Assembly (NCBI GenBank): GCA_022511125.1 | Contig: JAFLSD010000011.1 | Location: 1 to 64,000, forward strand | Direction of reading: 5' to 3' | Length of the DNA stretch: 64,000 nucleotides | DNA from: Paramuribaculum sp. | GTDB taxonomy: Bacteria; Bacteroidota; Bacteroidia; Bacteroidales; Muribaculaceae | In this document: piece by piece, positions 1-9,295 of the stretch | Layout of the letters: each line of letters opens with the position of its first letter | Numbering within the stretch: position 1 is the first letter of the stretch | Made by a program: the position numbers and the translations under genes | Notes under the pieces: model-generated | The model's input: the letters and a program-made list of their open reading frames with translations, nothing else | The model's database searches: none | What the model was told of the DNA's origin: nothing

Positions 1-98
1 AAGCACTCGGCTACACTGCAGCTGCAGGAAAAGGATTCCTTGAATACAGAGTAGGTGCTTACAAGGAAGCTTGGAATTCGCTTAAAGCTAAAGTCTGA
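1..98 (+). CDS. C-terminal 31 codons of an unidentified protein (partial)
   Basis: An open frame enters from the left edge and ends at TGA 96-98. The readable tail runs ALGYTAAAGKGFLEYR and then VGAYKEAWNSLKAKV. I do not recognise the family: the last 15 residues look helical and amphipathic, as a C-terminal helix would. It is the only frame crossing the edge that stays open to a stop with protein-like composition. No terminator hairpin is evident directly after it. Confidence 0.5.
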   Translation, partial: ALGYTAAAGKGFLEYRVGAYKEAWNSLKAKV

Positions 99-1541
99 TA
101 ATTAAGCATAATCAAACGGTTAGATAAATCTAAATAAAAAAGTAGAGGCGAAACAATTCTTTATAAAAGAAAAAGAAAAAATATTAGAAAAAGCTACATC
201 TTATTCTTAAATACGCTTGTAAAATCATTTATACCATCAGAATGCTACAATAAATCATGAATTGAGTGGAGTATAAGCATGGTATACAATATTGCAAAGT
301 TTGATATAAATTCAGAATCAGGTCGCTCATAGTCAATAAAATTGAGACAAGAGAGATTGGCTTATTGATTCATTTTTTGAGCGTTGTTAAGATGTTTGGA
401 ATTTCAATGCTTTGCTAATGTCAGTTGAATAGTAGCAAATGAGTCAATAAATTTAATACGATTTTTACATTCTGCATCGGTCCTTTCAAACACCAATCAT
501 TTCAAATTTCTCAAATGTTGCAAAAAGCCATATGAGTAGTACTTATACTATTTATACTCATAGTATCTCTAACTTTATTATTCAGATGCTTTTCCATTGT
601 CACTAGGTTATTTGATTAATGTTAATACTCTGCTATCATTAGCCGATGCTCAAAAATTCTGTCGGGATTGCTTCGCTTACGTTGATTAGCCCACAAGTAG
701 CATGCGCTATATCCGTAGGCGAAGTAGTCGTCCTGCAGGACTCTCGTCCGCAGTCGTTCAAGGCCTTGCCGCAAACTTTGTTCGTCGGCGGCGAAGAGTA
801 TCGTGTACACGCAAGTTGGAAATTGGTTTCGATTACCATGTCAGAAAAGGCGCAGAAGATGTTGTCAATCATTAGTTCCATCTCGTTTGTAATTAATGCA
901 GCTTCTTAAGTGGAGGGTGTTCTGTTTCTATCCTCGTGAATTCGACATTTTTTGATGTGTCTTTTCGTTGCGTTAGTTGCTTTTTTTCGGAGGCTTACAA
1001 GGTGAAGATTTCGAATCGGCAAGTTTTTTTGTGGGAAATACACTTGCAACTAACACGGGAAGAGGAAGATTTTTGCAAAACGGCGAGGCTGCACGAACTT
1101 GCTGAAATGTAAAGATCCGAAAATATCTTTGCGTCTGACGATGAATCCCAGTTATGCATAGAAAAGTAGAAAGACTGCACAAAGTAGAGGATACACGGAC
1201 AAAGACGGAAAAGGAAAGACTGTTTTTTGACTTATCAGATAAAAAAACTTTCCCGAATTCCAATTATAGGCTATTTAACGGGGGAATCAAAATAAACTCT
1301 ACGAATCCATTTGGCAGAGTAATTATTTTGTTATAAATTTGCATAATGAGTTTTAGATATACGCATAAGGCTGAAATGCAATGAAGTCTGAATATAGCCA
1401 AATCGTAACCTATTGCGATTATCCTTCAAGCCTTATTTCTATCTCTCAATAACTTACACGACTTTGTTATCTTTCAACTACAAAATTACAAAATCTTACA
1501 AAAAAATGACTCATACTCTTGCTACTTCGTCATAAATTGCC
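99..1541. other. 1.4 kb gene-poor stretch upstream of rplS
   Basis: I see no convincing gene, tRNA or terminator here. Most of it is AT-rich. A block at about 640-860 is clearly richer in GC and gives overlapping short open frames on both strands, with no start context and no family I can name. It may be a decayed gene, a structured RNA or a dispersed repeat. The short frames around 970-1340 look like chance openings. Confidence 0.5.
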
Positions 1542-1549
1542 TACTTTTG
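1519..1549 (+). promoter_or_regulatory. Bacteroidota-type promoter of rplS
   Basis: TTG at 1519-1521, 20 nt, then TACTTTTG at 1542-1549 matches the Bacteroidota sigma factor consensus (TTG, 19-23 nt, TAnnTTTG). Transcription should begin near 1556, giving a leader of about 75 nt that contains the 12-bp palindrome GTTAGTACTAAC (1600-1611). Leader regulation of ribosomal protein genes is known in bacteria, but nothing here proves it. Confidence 0.7.
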
Positions 1550-1631
1550 CACTCGAATTTTGCAATCTCTGGCAAGATTTGCAGCTTAGCTATATTGCAG
1601 TTAGTACTAACATTTTAATTTTTAAGTAAAA

Positions 1632-1991
1632 ATGGATCTGATTAAAGTTGTCGAAGAAGCTTACGCTACCGGCAAAACTCATCCCGATTTCCAGCCTGGC
1701 GACACTATCACTGTAGCTTATCGCATTAAGGAAGGTAACAAAGAGCGTATTCAGCAGTACAGAGGTGTGGTTATTCGTATCACCGGCGATGAAGACAACA
1801 AACGTTTCACGGTTCGCAAAATTAGCGATAACATCGGAGTTGAACGTATTTTCCCCATTAATTCACCGTTCATCGACTCAATCACTATCAACAAATACGG
1901 TAAAGTGCGCAGAGCTAAACTTTATTATCTACGCAAGCTCACCGGTAAGAAAGCTCGTATCAAAGAGCGTCGTCTCAAAACAAAAAATTGA
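1632..1991 (+). CDS. rplS: 50S ribosomal protein L19
   Basis: 119 residues, the normal length. L19 sits at the 30S-50S interface of the ribosome. The family signature is clear: [13 protein letters not shown] near residue 23, then [12 protein letters not shown], and the C-terminal [20 protein letters not shown] basic stretch near residue 95. The ATG at 1632 is preceded by an A-rich leader, usual in this phylum, which rarely uses strong Shine-Dalgarno sites. It stands alone here, without trmD or rimM, with its own promoter at 1519-1549 and a strong terminator 17 nt after the stop. Identification is secure. Confidence 0.97.
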   Translation: MDLIKVVEEAYATGKTHPDFQPGDTITVAYRIKEGNKERIQQYRGVVIRITGDEDNKRFTVRKISDNIGVERIFPINSPFIDSITINKYGKVRRAKLYYLRKLTGKKARIKERRLKTKN

Positions 1992-2007
1992 TCTTTTCAT
2001 AATGGTG

Positions 2008-2050
2008 AAAAAAGAGCGTGTCTTTCTTTTGATGGACACGCTCTTTTTTT
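2008..2050. terminator. Bidirectional intrinsic terminator of rplS
   Basis: AAAAAAGAGCGTGTC pairs with GACACGCTCTTTTTT across an 11-nt loop, ending in a T run. It closes rplS on the plus strand. Because the A run becomes a U run on the other strand, it can also stop transcription of the minus-strand gene ending at 2064. Confidence 0.9.
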
Positions 2051-2063
2051 ATCCGTAATTCGA

Positions 2064-2357
2064 TTAAATATCATCTTCCTCGTTCTTCTTTTTGGGAAAA
2101 ATTAAATTCAGAAGCCAAAGAACTATCGCACATACGGCCACTGAGCCTAACAATGAAATAGTTTGACCGTAGTAATTCTCTCCAAACCAGATAACGAATG
2201 CATATCCTCCACCGACGGCTCCGATAATTCCGAAAATCACATTCCAAAATGTTGATAGACCTCCTGATCTGAGCAACCGACCAGTCATATAACCGCCGAT
2301 TATGCCTATTGCACCCCAGACTATCCAGTTGGAAAAATCTATTGTTTCAGGCATCAT
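2064..2357 (-). CDS. GlsB/YeaQ/YmgE-like small membrane protein
   Basis: 97 residues with three hydrophobic segments (about 10-30, 37-57, 65-85). The first two are glycine-rich (GAIGIIGGYMTGRLL and IFGIIGAVGGGYA), the pattern of the transglycosylase-associated/GlsB family of stress-linked inner-membrane proteins. It ends in a charged tail (KKKNEEDD). The longest family members are similar in size. Its ATG overlaps the stop of the small gene upstream (ATGA), so the two are translationally coupled. No specific biochemical role is established for the family. Family assignment is by pattern only. Confidence 0.7.
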   Translation of the reverse strand: MMPETIDFSNWIVWGAIGIIGGYMTGRLLRSGGLSTFWNVIFGIIGAVGGGYAFVIWFGENYYGQTISLLGSVAVCAIVLWLLNLIFPKKKNEEDDI

Positions 2358-2530
2358 GACAATATGTTTTTTAAAAGATTTGTTGCGGGTTCTATCGTGT
2401 TAAATGCTGCTACATCTGTGTCACCCCAAAAATCTGCGATTGTCAACCAGACTATCAGCAAAACTATCAGCACTATCACACCAATTACTATCCATGCGCT
2501 GACATTATTTTTTCCATTTCCTTTCATCAT
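2354..2530 (-). CDS. 58-residue single-span membrane protein
   Basis: Reading the minus strand from ATGATG at 2530 gives 58 codons: MMKGNGKNNVSAW, then one strongly hydrophobic segment (about residues 13-31, IVIGVIVLIVLLIVW), then TIADFWGDTDVAAF and a short tail. The stop codon overlaps the start of the GlsB-like gene by 4 nt (ATGA). That overlap, the clean membrane helix and the short gap to the upstream alkD-like gene (53 nt) argue that it is real. I recognise no family. It may partner the GlsB-like protein in the membrane. Confidence 0.6.
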   Translation of the reverse strand: MMKGNGKNNVSAWIVIGVIVLIVLLIVWLTIADFWGDTDVAAFNTIEPATNLLKNILS

Positions 2531-2583
2531 GTTTTAAATTTTATGGTTATTTTTTATTTAAACGATTCTCACTGCCGAAAAGT

Positions 2584-3297
2584 TTAATCCACGGCCTTTC
2601 GATTTATAATTTCAGTCGCGTATCGATAGGTCGTTCTCGGCATAATTTTTTCATTTTCTTCAAGAAACTGAATTAATTTCTCTTTATCAATCTTTCCCGC
2701 TTCCCTCAACATCCATCCGGTAGCCTTTCTTATCAGATCATGCTGATATTCGAACTGCCGGGGAGCTATCTCATAGATTATATCACACCGCCCGTTCTTT
2801 ATCAGAGTCATTGTTGCCACGACTCCTACCCGTCTGTGCCATAATCGACTGTCATCCGACAGATTGTAGATCTTACATAAAGCCCTTTCATCAATCAAAG
2901 CTTGCTTTCCAAGGATGTGAGGCGCACTCAGATCAACTAAATCCCAGTTGTTACACTTCTCGAGACTATCTAAATAAAAGTCGGTTATTTCCTCACATGA
3001 TTTCTCTTCTTTTCTTTTCTCTGCTTTTCTGTAAAATTCAACTAAAGTCAGAAATCCGGCCAATCTGACTTCATGCCATTCGGAAGCGAGTAGTTCCCTC
3101 ACATCAGTAAGGGTCATACATGGCAACGCTTCTTTAACCATCGAGCGAGTTACCGGCACTTTTACACCCAGAAACTTATCTCCTTCACCGTAGCACCCTG
3201 GAGCGCATTTGAAAAATCGACTCAACACCTTGGCCTGCTCTTTTGAGCCTGCGTTTTTAAGTCTCGCTGTGATTTCTTTAGCCGCTTTGCTTGCCAT
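2584..3297 (-). CDS. AlkD-like DNA alkylation repair protein (HEAT-repeat glycosylase)
   Basis: 237 residues, all-helical, matching the AlkC/AlkD HEAT-like DNA glycosylase family, which removes cationic alkylpurines such as 3-methyladenine and 7-methylguanine. Seen: NNWDLVD at residues 116-122, holding the Trp-Asp pair expected at the DNA-facing catalytic groove, and LWHRRVGVVATM at 152-163. Its ATG overlaps the stop of the RND pump gene by one base (TAATG), so it is the last coupled gene of the efflux operon. Linking repair of alkylated DNA with drug export is an inference from this coupling. Confidence 0.85.
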   Translation of the reverse strand: MASKAAKEITARLKNAGSKEQAKVLSRFFKCAPGCYGEGDKFLGVKVPVTRSMVKEALPCMTLTDVRELLASEWHEVRLAGFLTLVEFYRKAEKRKEEKSCEEITDFYLDSLEKCNNWDLVDLSAPHILGKQALIDERALCKIYNLSDDSRLWHRRVGVVATMTLIKNGRCDIIYEIAPRQFEYQHDLIRKATGWMLREAGKIDKEKLIQFLEENEKIMPRTTYRYATEIINRKAVD

Positions 3298-6200
3298 TAC
3301 ACGTCGTCAGGTGTATCCCACCCATTTTCCTCATGCTTTGTAACCGGAGGCAATGCTGTGGTAGGAGTAGAAAGAAATGATTCCAAATGTTTTTCGCGGA
3401 AACGTTCCAGAAGCTCCCAGAAGTTTGGCACAAACAAAGTCCCGACAACAGCATTGATAAACATACCGAAAACTACCGCCGTGCCCAACGATATACGGCT
3501 TGCTGCCCCTGCACCGGTCGCAAAAAGCATCGGCATCACACCGAACACGAAAGCAAACGCCGTCATCATTATCGGGCGGAAACGGACTCGGCCTGCATTC
3601 ACTGCACTCGACCGAATATCCAGACCGCCTCGTCTGAAATCAACCGCGTATTCCACTATCAGAATAGCGTTCTTCGCCGAAAGTCCTAATAACAGAATTA
3701 TACCGATCTGAGTGTAAATACTTATGCTCTGGCTCATCAGCACACAACCTATCACGGTGCCTAATATCGCCGTCGGCATTGAGATTATAACAGCCACAGG
3801 ATCTGTCAGACTTTCATATTGGGCTGCAAGAACAAGAAGAGTTATGACGACAGCAAACAAGATAACCATCGATACCGTTACACCGCCTTTTGTCTCTTGA
3901 TAGGCCTCACCCGTCCATGAATAGCCATAGTCGTCGCCTAATGCTTCCTCTACGATTTCCTCCATCGCTTTTATTCCCTCCGACGAACTCACATTCTTAG
4001 CCACAGACGCTGTCAGCGATGCGCTTCGATACATATTGTAACGGCTTACCGACGATTCTCCCATTGTTGGTTCAATAGTCATGAACGAAGAAAACGGCAC
4101 CATGTTGCCTTCGCTGTTTCTGACGCTCAATTTTGGTATATCGTCTATTCTCGCCCTTGAGGCTGCATCGCCTGAGAGATTAACCTGATAGACTCTTCCG
4201 AATTCATTGAAATCGTTTATAAAACTTCCTCCCATATAGGAAGACAAAGTTGAAAACACATCGCTCATCGTCAGATTGTACAGTTTCACCTTATTCCTGT
4301 CGATCTGGAGCATATACTGGGGCACTTCACCTTCATATAGTGAAGTTACAGACGCGATTTTATCGCTCTTTTTGGCTGCTTGTTCTATACTCTCCAACGC
4401 TTCCATCATTCTCGCTGCTCCCAGATTATTGATATCCAGCAAATTCATTTCCAGACCTGCTGTCAGACCCAAACCAGGAATAGCAGGAGGATTCAAAGCG
4501 AAAATTATAGCTTCCTGGATGTCGGCGCAAGCCTCGTCGAATTTCTTTATCACGGCTTCTACGCTCTCATCCTTGCTCTTACGGTCTTTCCATGGCTTCA
4601 AAGTGACGAACAGCGATCCTAAATTACTTCCGTTGCCCCCTGCCATAAATGAAAATCCCGATATCTCCATCACATTTTCCACCTCAGGAAATTGAGATAC
4701 CCTTTTCTCGATTTCTTTCAGCACCTTTTCAGTCCTGTCTAATGAAGCCCCTGTCGGTAATTGAACGGATCCCATGAAGTAACCCATATCTTCAGGCGGC
4801 ACATACGACGAAGGCATTTTGATAAAGCCGTAGAACGCAGCTCCGCATATCAGAAAATAAACGCATAAAGCTACGGCAGGCCGTTTGAGGAACTCCCCTA
4901 CGATTTTCATATATGCCGACAATGTTGCGCCAAATCCCTTATTGAACCAACTGTAGATAAAGAAATTGCTTTGCTTTTTCGGTTTTAAGAAAAGTGCGCA
5001 CATCGCAGGAGTGAACGTCAATGCATTGAAACCGGAAAACGCCGTCGAAACAGCTATAGTCAGAGCGAATTGCTTATATAGTTCACCGGTAATGCCGCTT
5101 ATGAACGCTGTCGGGATAAAGACTGACAGCAAAACAAGGACTTCGCCTACTATCGGCCCCGTAAGTTCCTTCATGGCCTTTTCGGCTGCTTCACGTGCAT
5201 TTAACTTTCCTTGGTCTACCAGGCGGGAACAATCCTCAACCACCACTATAGCATCGTCCACGACTATCGCTATGGCTAAAACGAGACCGAAGAGAGTGAG
5301 GGTGTTCAAAGAGAAACCCAACAGTTTCATTACTGCGAAAGTAGCTATTAAAGAAACTGGAATTGTCAGCATAGGTATGATTACCGCGCGCCAATTCTGC
5401 AAGAACAGAAGAATTACGAGCATCACGATCAAAGTCGTCTCCACAAAAGTAACCATCACATCGCTGATAGAAGACTTTACAAACTCGGTCGTGTTCATCA
5501 GCACACGATAATGCACTCCTTCCGGGAAATACTCTTCCAGGTCAGCCATCTTTTCCTTTACTCTTTCAGCGACATCCAAAGCGTTTGCACCGGGACGCTG
5601 ATAGATACCTAAAAGTCCGGCTCCGCGCCCGTCGACCAAAGCACTACCCCCGTAACTTTCGCTACCTAAGTCTATTCTTGCCACATCTTTCAATCTCAAG
5701 AGCTGACCGTTGTCACTTGTCTTTATCACTATGTCGCCGAATTCTTGCGGGGTAGTCAGTCTTCCTTCTGTGGTTAACGTAAATTCAAAAGCATCATTAG
5801 CCGGCGAAGGCATACTACCTACGCTACCGGCCGACACTTCCATATTTTGCGACTGCACGGCAGCTATGACATCAGCCGGAGTAAGATCGCGGATGCGCAT
5901 CTTTTCCGGATCAAGCCAGATTCGCATAGAATATTCGCCTGCGCCGAATGCATTCACTTCTCCCACCCCTTCTAAACGTGAAAGCTCATCGACGATACTT
6001 AGCTTTGCATAATTTGTCAGATATAACTCATCATATTTTGCCGTGTCGCCTTCTATAGCGATAAACATGATGATATTGGTCGAACGGGAGCTGACTGTTA
6101 TACCTTCTTCTTTCACCGCAGTTGGCAGAACAGCCTCCGCTTCCGATACTTTGTTTTGAACTTTCACCGCAGCTATGTCGGGATCCGTTCCTTGTTCGAA

Positions 6201-6482
6201 AGTAATCGTCAGATTGTAACTACCGTCCGAGCCCGACGAAGAACTCATATACATCATTCCTTCGACACCGTTAACCTGTTCTTCGATAGGCACGCCTATA
6301 GTGTTGGCAACGGTCGCAGCGTTAGCGCCGGGATAACTTGCAGAAACCTGAACCGTGGGAGGCGTGATTTCAGGATATTGGGCTATCGGCAAAGTTATAA
6401 CGGTCAGGATGCCGGCCAGTATCATCAATACGGCAAGCACCATCGCGAATATTGGTCGTTCTATAAAAAACTTCGAAAACAT
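3297..6482 (-). CDS. RND multidrug efflux pump, inner-membrane permease (AcrB/MexB type)
   Basis: 1061 residues, the usual AcrB length. The protein is a proton-driven trimer that moves drugs from periplasm or membrane to the outer-membrane channel. Seen: N-terminal FIERPIFAMVLAVLMILAG, periplasmic porter region, the proton-relay helix AIAIVVDDAIVVVEDC with its Asp pair (AcrB D407/D408 equivalents), a second half beginning near LCVYFLICGAAFYGF, and the C-terminal helix set with NAILIVEYAVDF. It is the second-last gene of an OMF-adaptor-pump-alkD operon; the gap to the adaptor gene is 9 nt. Substrates cannot be told from sequence. No local regulator is present. Confidence 0.95.
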   Translation of the reverse strand: MFSKFFIERPIFAMVLAVLMILAGILTVITLPIAQYPEITPPTVQVSASYPGANAATVANTIGVPIEEQVNGVEGMMYMSSSSGSDGSYNLTITFEQGTDPDIAAVKVQNKVSEAEAVLPTAVKEEGITVSSRSTNIIMFIAIEGDTAKYDELYLTNYAKLSIVDELSRLEGVGEVNAFGAGEYSMRIWLDPEKMRIRDLTPADVIAAVQSQNMEVSAGSVGSMPSPANDAFEFTLTTEGRLTTPQEFGDIVIKTSDNGQLLRLKDVARIDLGSESYGGSALVDGRGAGLLGIYQRPGANALDVAERVKEKMADLEEYFPEGVHYRVLMNTTEFVKSSISDVMVTFVETTLIVMLVILLFLQNWRAVIIPMLTIPVSLIATFAVMKLLGFSLNTLTLFGLVLAIAIVVDDAIVVVEDCSRLVDQGKLNAREAAEKAMKELTGPIVGEVLVLLSVFIPTAFISGITGELYKQFALTIAVSTAFSGFNALTFTPAMCALFLKPKKQSNFFIYSWFNKGFGATLSAYMKIVGEFLKRPAVALCVYFLICGAAFYGFIKMPSSYVPPEDMGYFMGSVQLPTGASLDRTEKVLKEIEKRVSQFPEVENVMEISGFSFMAGGNGSNLGSLFVTLKPWKDRKSKDESVEAVIKKFDEACADIQEAIIFALNPPAIPGLGLTAGLEMNLLDINNLGAARMMEALESIEQAAKKSDKIASVTSLYEGEVPQYMLQIDRNKVKLYNLTMSDVFSTLSSYMGGSFINDFNEFGRVYQVNLSGDAASRARIDDIPKLSVRNSEGNMVPFSSFMTIEPTMGESSVSRYNMYRSASLTASVAKNVSSSEGIKAMEEIVEEALGDDYGYSWTGEAYQETKGGVTVSMVILFAVVITLLVLAAQYESLTDPVAVIISMPTAILGTVIGCVLMSQSISIYTQIGIILLLGLSAKNAILIVEYAVDFRRGGLDIRSSAVNAGRVRFRPIMMTAFAFVFGVMPMLFATGAGAASRISLGTAVVFGMFINAVVGTLFVPNFWELLERFREKHLESFLSTPTTALPPVTKHEENGWDTPDDV

Positions 6483-6491
6483 GAGGCGTAT

Positions 6492-7628
6492 TTATTTCGT
6501 TAAAACCGGTTTTACAACTTCACCGTTCTTCACTTTAAGAAGAGCCTTGGTGACATAGCGGTCGCCCGGTTTTAAACCCGAATTTACCACTCGCAACGAA
6601 TCATGCACTAAATCTCCAACTTTTATTGTTGTGTATACCACTTTGTTTGAATCATTCACTACATAGACGTACTTGCCCAATTGATCTGTGCCAATCGATG
6701 CGTCTTTAATCAATATCGCATCCCTTTTGGTTTCTGCCGGAAGAGAGATTGTTGTGTACATACCATCTCTCAGTTCGTCCTGTTTATTGGTCAGCTTTAC
6801 TCTGATTAACATCGTACCGGTTCCCGTATCGATATCGGGTGCCATATATGAAAGAACTCCTTTATAAACATGAGGATACGGTTCGTTAAATTTAACGGGT
6901 ATCGAATCGTAATCCAGTTTGAACGCTCCCGATTGGGTTGAATTTAATCTCAGATATGAGGCGTCGTCAACATAAAAATCAGCATAAAACTCCGAATTGT
7001 CATAGATCGTAGCTAATGTGACCGGCGAATTTTCACCCCCTACATAGCCTCCTTCGGTTATAGTAGCCGTTGATACTCTTCCCGTGAACGGTGCTTTTAT
7101 TGTACAATAGCTTAGATTCATCTGAGCGGTTTTCAGAGCCGCCTCCGCGTTTTTAATGGACGCAAGACTCTCTTCATAATTACTTTTCGCCTGGATAACC
7201 TCCATTTCGGACACAGCGTTTTTTTCAAACGCTTTTTTCATCGCCTCATACTGTTTCGTATTGTATTCACAAGTCGATTTCGCAGTCTCGAGTTGTGCCC
7301 GTGCTTGTTCTACGGCGTTTCTGTATTGAGTGTCTTCAATTGTGAACAGCACCTGTCCCTGTCTTACCATGTCGCCATAAGTATAATTATGGGACCTTAG
7401 ATAACCGTTCACCCGGCCCACGATATCGACTATCATTGTCGAGCGCAGCGTTCCGGGATAATCTTTATAAATCACGATAGAATCTGTCACTACTTCAGCT
7501 ACATCGATCGGCATCGCATAGCTATCGTCCGATTTCTTTTCTTTCTTACATCCGCAACAGCCGATCAATACTGCGACTGTAAGTACGAAACCGGTTACTT
7601 TCAAGTTTTTATATTGCAAACCTCTCAT
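6492..7628 (-). CDS. RND efflux periplasmic adaptor (membrane fusion lipoprotein)
   Basis: 378 residues. Signal peptide with lipobox LIGC (Cys24), so the protein is probably lipid-anchored to the inner membrane. Order seen: barrel-sandwich half (GRVNGYLRSHNYTYGDMVRQGQ), a coiled-coil hairpin (about residues 95-160, rich in Ala, Glu and Lys), the second lipoyl half (YCTIKAPFTGRVSTA), then beta-barrel and membrane-proximal domains. This is the AcrA/MexA architecture, bridging pump and outer-membrane channel. It lies 18 nt after the outer-membrane factor gene and 9 nt before the pump gene. Assignment is secure; the drug range is unknown. Confidence 0.93.
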   Translation of the reverse strand: MRGLQYKNLKVTGFVLTVAVLIGCCGCKKEKKSDDSYAMPIDVAEVVTDSIVIYKDYPGTLRSTMIVDIVGRVNGYLRSHNYTYGDMVRQGQVLFTIEDTQYRNAVEQARAQLETAKSTCEYNTKQYEAMKKAFEKNAVSEMEVIQAKSNYEESLASIKNAEAALKTAQMNLSYCTIKAPFTGRVSTATITEGGYVGGENSPVTLATIYDNSEFYADFYVDDASYLRLNSTQSGAFKLDYDSIPVKFNEPYPHVYKGVLSYMAPDIDTGTGTMLIRVKLTNKQDELRDGMYTTISLPAETKRDAILIKDASIGTDQLGKYVYVVNDSNKVVYTTIKVGDLVHDSLRVVNSGLKPGDRYVTKALLKVKNGEVVKPVLTK

Positions 7629-7646
7629 AATAGGGTAAATTTATCT

Positions 7647-9062
7647 TTATAATTTATCGATATTCCAGCCTCCGCCCAATGCTTTGTAAAGTGAAATCAA
7701 GGCGGTCAGAGCATCTCCTTTCGCTTCTACCAATTCTGTTGCATACTGTAGCAACGTTATTTGTGCATCCGCTACGTTGATAAATGCATCTAATCCTTGT
7801 TTATATCTGTCCAAAGCGAGATCGAAGGCAAGCTGGGCATTTACCAGCACCTCCTCTATGCGTTTCTGATAAACCTGCGCTTCAAAATAAGTGGCCATAG
7901 CATTATCTACTTCCTCTATTGCTGTCAGAAGAGTCAGATTGTAGTTATCGATACCCGCGAGCATCTGCTCTTTTGCCGAAGCGACTTCCGCACTTCTTGC
8001 AAAACCGCTGAATATCGTCCAGGATAGAGTAGGAGCTATCGAATAAGTAAAACTGTTGTTTTTCACCACGTCACTTATGTTATGGGCTGAAGTCCCTATC
8101 GAACCTGTCAGACTAATGGTCGGGAGAAAATCTTTTTTCGCTACCCCTAAAGCTGCGGCATAGGATGCCAGTTCATATTCCGCCTCGACTACGTCCGGGC
8201 GTCTCCGTATTAGATCCATGGGGATACCGACATACACAGGTTGGTTTGGTGCCAATTGGGGTCTTGCGACTGAAAGCCTCGCCCTCATATTTTCCGGATA
8301 TTCACCGACAAGCACCGCTATCGAATTGATCGTTGTTGTTATTTGCGATTTGAGCGAAGATATGGTGGCCAAAGTTGAATAATAAACTGTTTTAGCCTGC
8401 GCCACGTCAAGCATTGAAGCCAGTCCTGTCTCAAATCTTGCTTCAGTTATATTTAGCACCTGCTCCTGCGATTTCACATGTTCTTCATTCACCGACAATT
8501 CTTCTTGAAGCATGCGCAATTGAACATAAGATGAAGCAATCTCTGCGCACAGACTTATGCTTACTGACGCATAATCCGCTCTGCTCGCGTTGACGTTTGC
8601 CTTAGCTTCCTTTACATTCGATCTTATCTTCCCGAAAACATCTATCTCCCAACTCATGTCTATGCCTGCGGAAAAATAAGACATCGTAGTGGGATTGGTT
8701 CTACTTTTATAGAGCGATCCTGATTCGCGTGACTTGCTCCAACCGGCATCTAAAGAAAATTGAGGATAATATGGACTTCGCGCCTTTCTCAAAGCCTGCC
8801 TCGACATTTCTATACGTCTTGCAGCTTGAAGAAGATTAAAATTATTGGCCTCGCCTTCCGCTATAAGAGAGTCCAATAGCTCATCACCGAAAATCTTCCA
8901 CCAATCGTCGTCTGTTGGAAACTCTTGCTTATACTTGCTTGAATATTCCCATTCTTTTGGTATGCTGTCCAAAAATGCATCTTTTTTCATGATATCAGCG
9001 TTGGACGCCAAGGAGCTGGTTATCAAGAATAGAAGGAAAACTATTTTTAAACTGCCTCTCAT
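7647..9062 (-). CDS. RND efflux outer-membrane factor (OprM/NodT type)
   Basis: 471 residues from the ATG at 9062. I prefer this to an upstream in-frame ATG at 9095 because it places a standard signal peptide (MRGSLKIVFLLFLITSSLAS) at the N-terminus. The body carries two TolC-like repeats: ARRIEMSRQALRKARSPYYPQ with SWEIDVFGKIRS, and the conserved IPMDLIRRRPDVVEAEYEL followed by LSWTIFSGFARSAE. There is no lipobox Cys, unlike many OprM relatives, so it is probably not acylated. First gene of the efflux operon; it forms the trimeric exit duct. Confidence 0.93.
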   Translation of the reverse strand: MRGSLKIVFLLFLITSSLASNADIMKKDAFLDSIPKEWEYSSKYKQEFPTDDDWWKIFGDELLDSLIAEGEANNFNLLQAARRIEMSRQALRKARSPYYPQFSLDAGWSKSRESGSLYKSRTNPTTMSYFSAGIDMSWEIDVFGKIRSNVKEAKANVNASRADYASVSISLCAEIASSYVQLRMLQEELSVNEEHVKSQEQVLNITEARFETGLASMLDVAQAKTVYYSTLATISSLKSQITTTINSIAVLVGEYPENMRARLSVARPQLAPNQPVYVGIPMDLIRRRPDVVEAEYELASYAAALGVAKKDFLPTISLTGSIGTSAHNISDVVKNNSFTYSIAPTLSWTIFSGFARSAEVASAKEQMLAGIDNYNLTLLTAIEEVDNAMATYFEAQVYQKRIEEVLVNAQLAFDLALDRYKQGLDAFINVADAQITLLQYATELVEAKGDALTALISLYKALGGGWNIDKL

Positions 9063-9231
9063 GTTTCTTCTCGTTAAATTTATAGATTCAGTCAAAATCC
9101 ACGTTCCCTATAAGACTGAAAATTAATTCTCAAAGGAATAAAATTATTTTAAATTATTCCATTATTTAGCAAATTTTAACTCCCCAATCTCCAAAATCGA
9201 CATATCAGTTATAGGGGAATTTGGTTCAAAC
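9063..9231. other. Intergenic region upstream of the efflux operon
   Basis: About 170 bp, AT-rich. I find no exact TAnnTTTG box on the minus strand here; TAAAATTTG near 9170 is one base too long. The promoter of the efflux operon therefore cannot be placed with confidence. Confidence 0.4.
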
Positions 9232-9271
9232 AAAAAGAGGGATGTGTAGGATCGACACACCCCTCTTTTTT
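9232..9271. terminator. Bidirectional terminator after the TonB receptor gene
   Basis: AAAAAGAGGGATGTGT faces ACACACCCCTCTTTTT across a short loop, with A and T runs on both flanks. On the minus strand it ends the TonB receptor transcript 24 nt after the stop and so insulates the efflux operon. Confidence 0.88.
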
Positions 9272-9295
9272 GATAACAGGTAATATTATTAATTT

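Noticed and set aside
4250-6503. Several open frames antisense to the RND pump gene
   Set aside because: They shadow a well-defined pump gene and show no family features.
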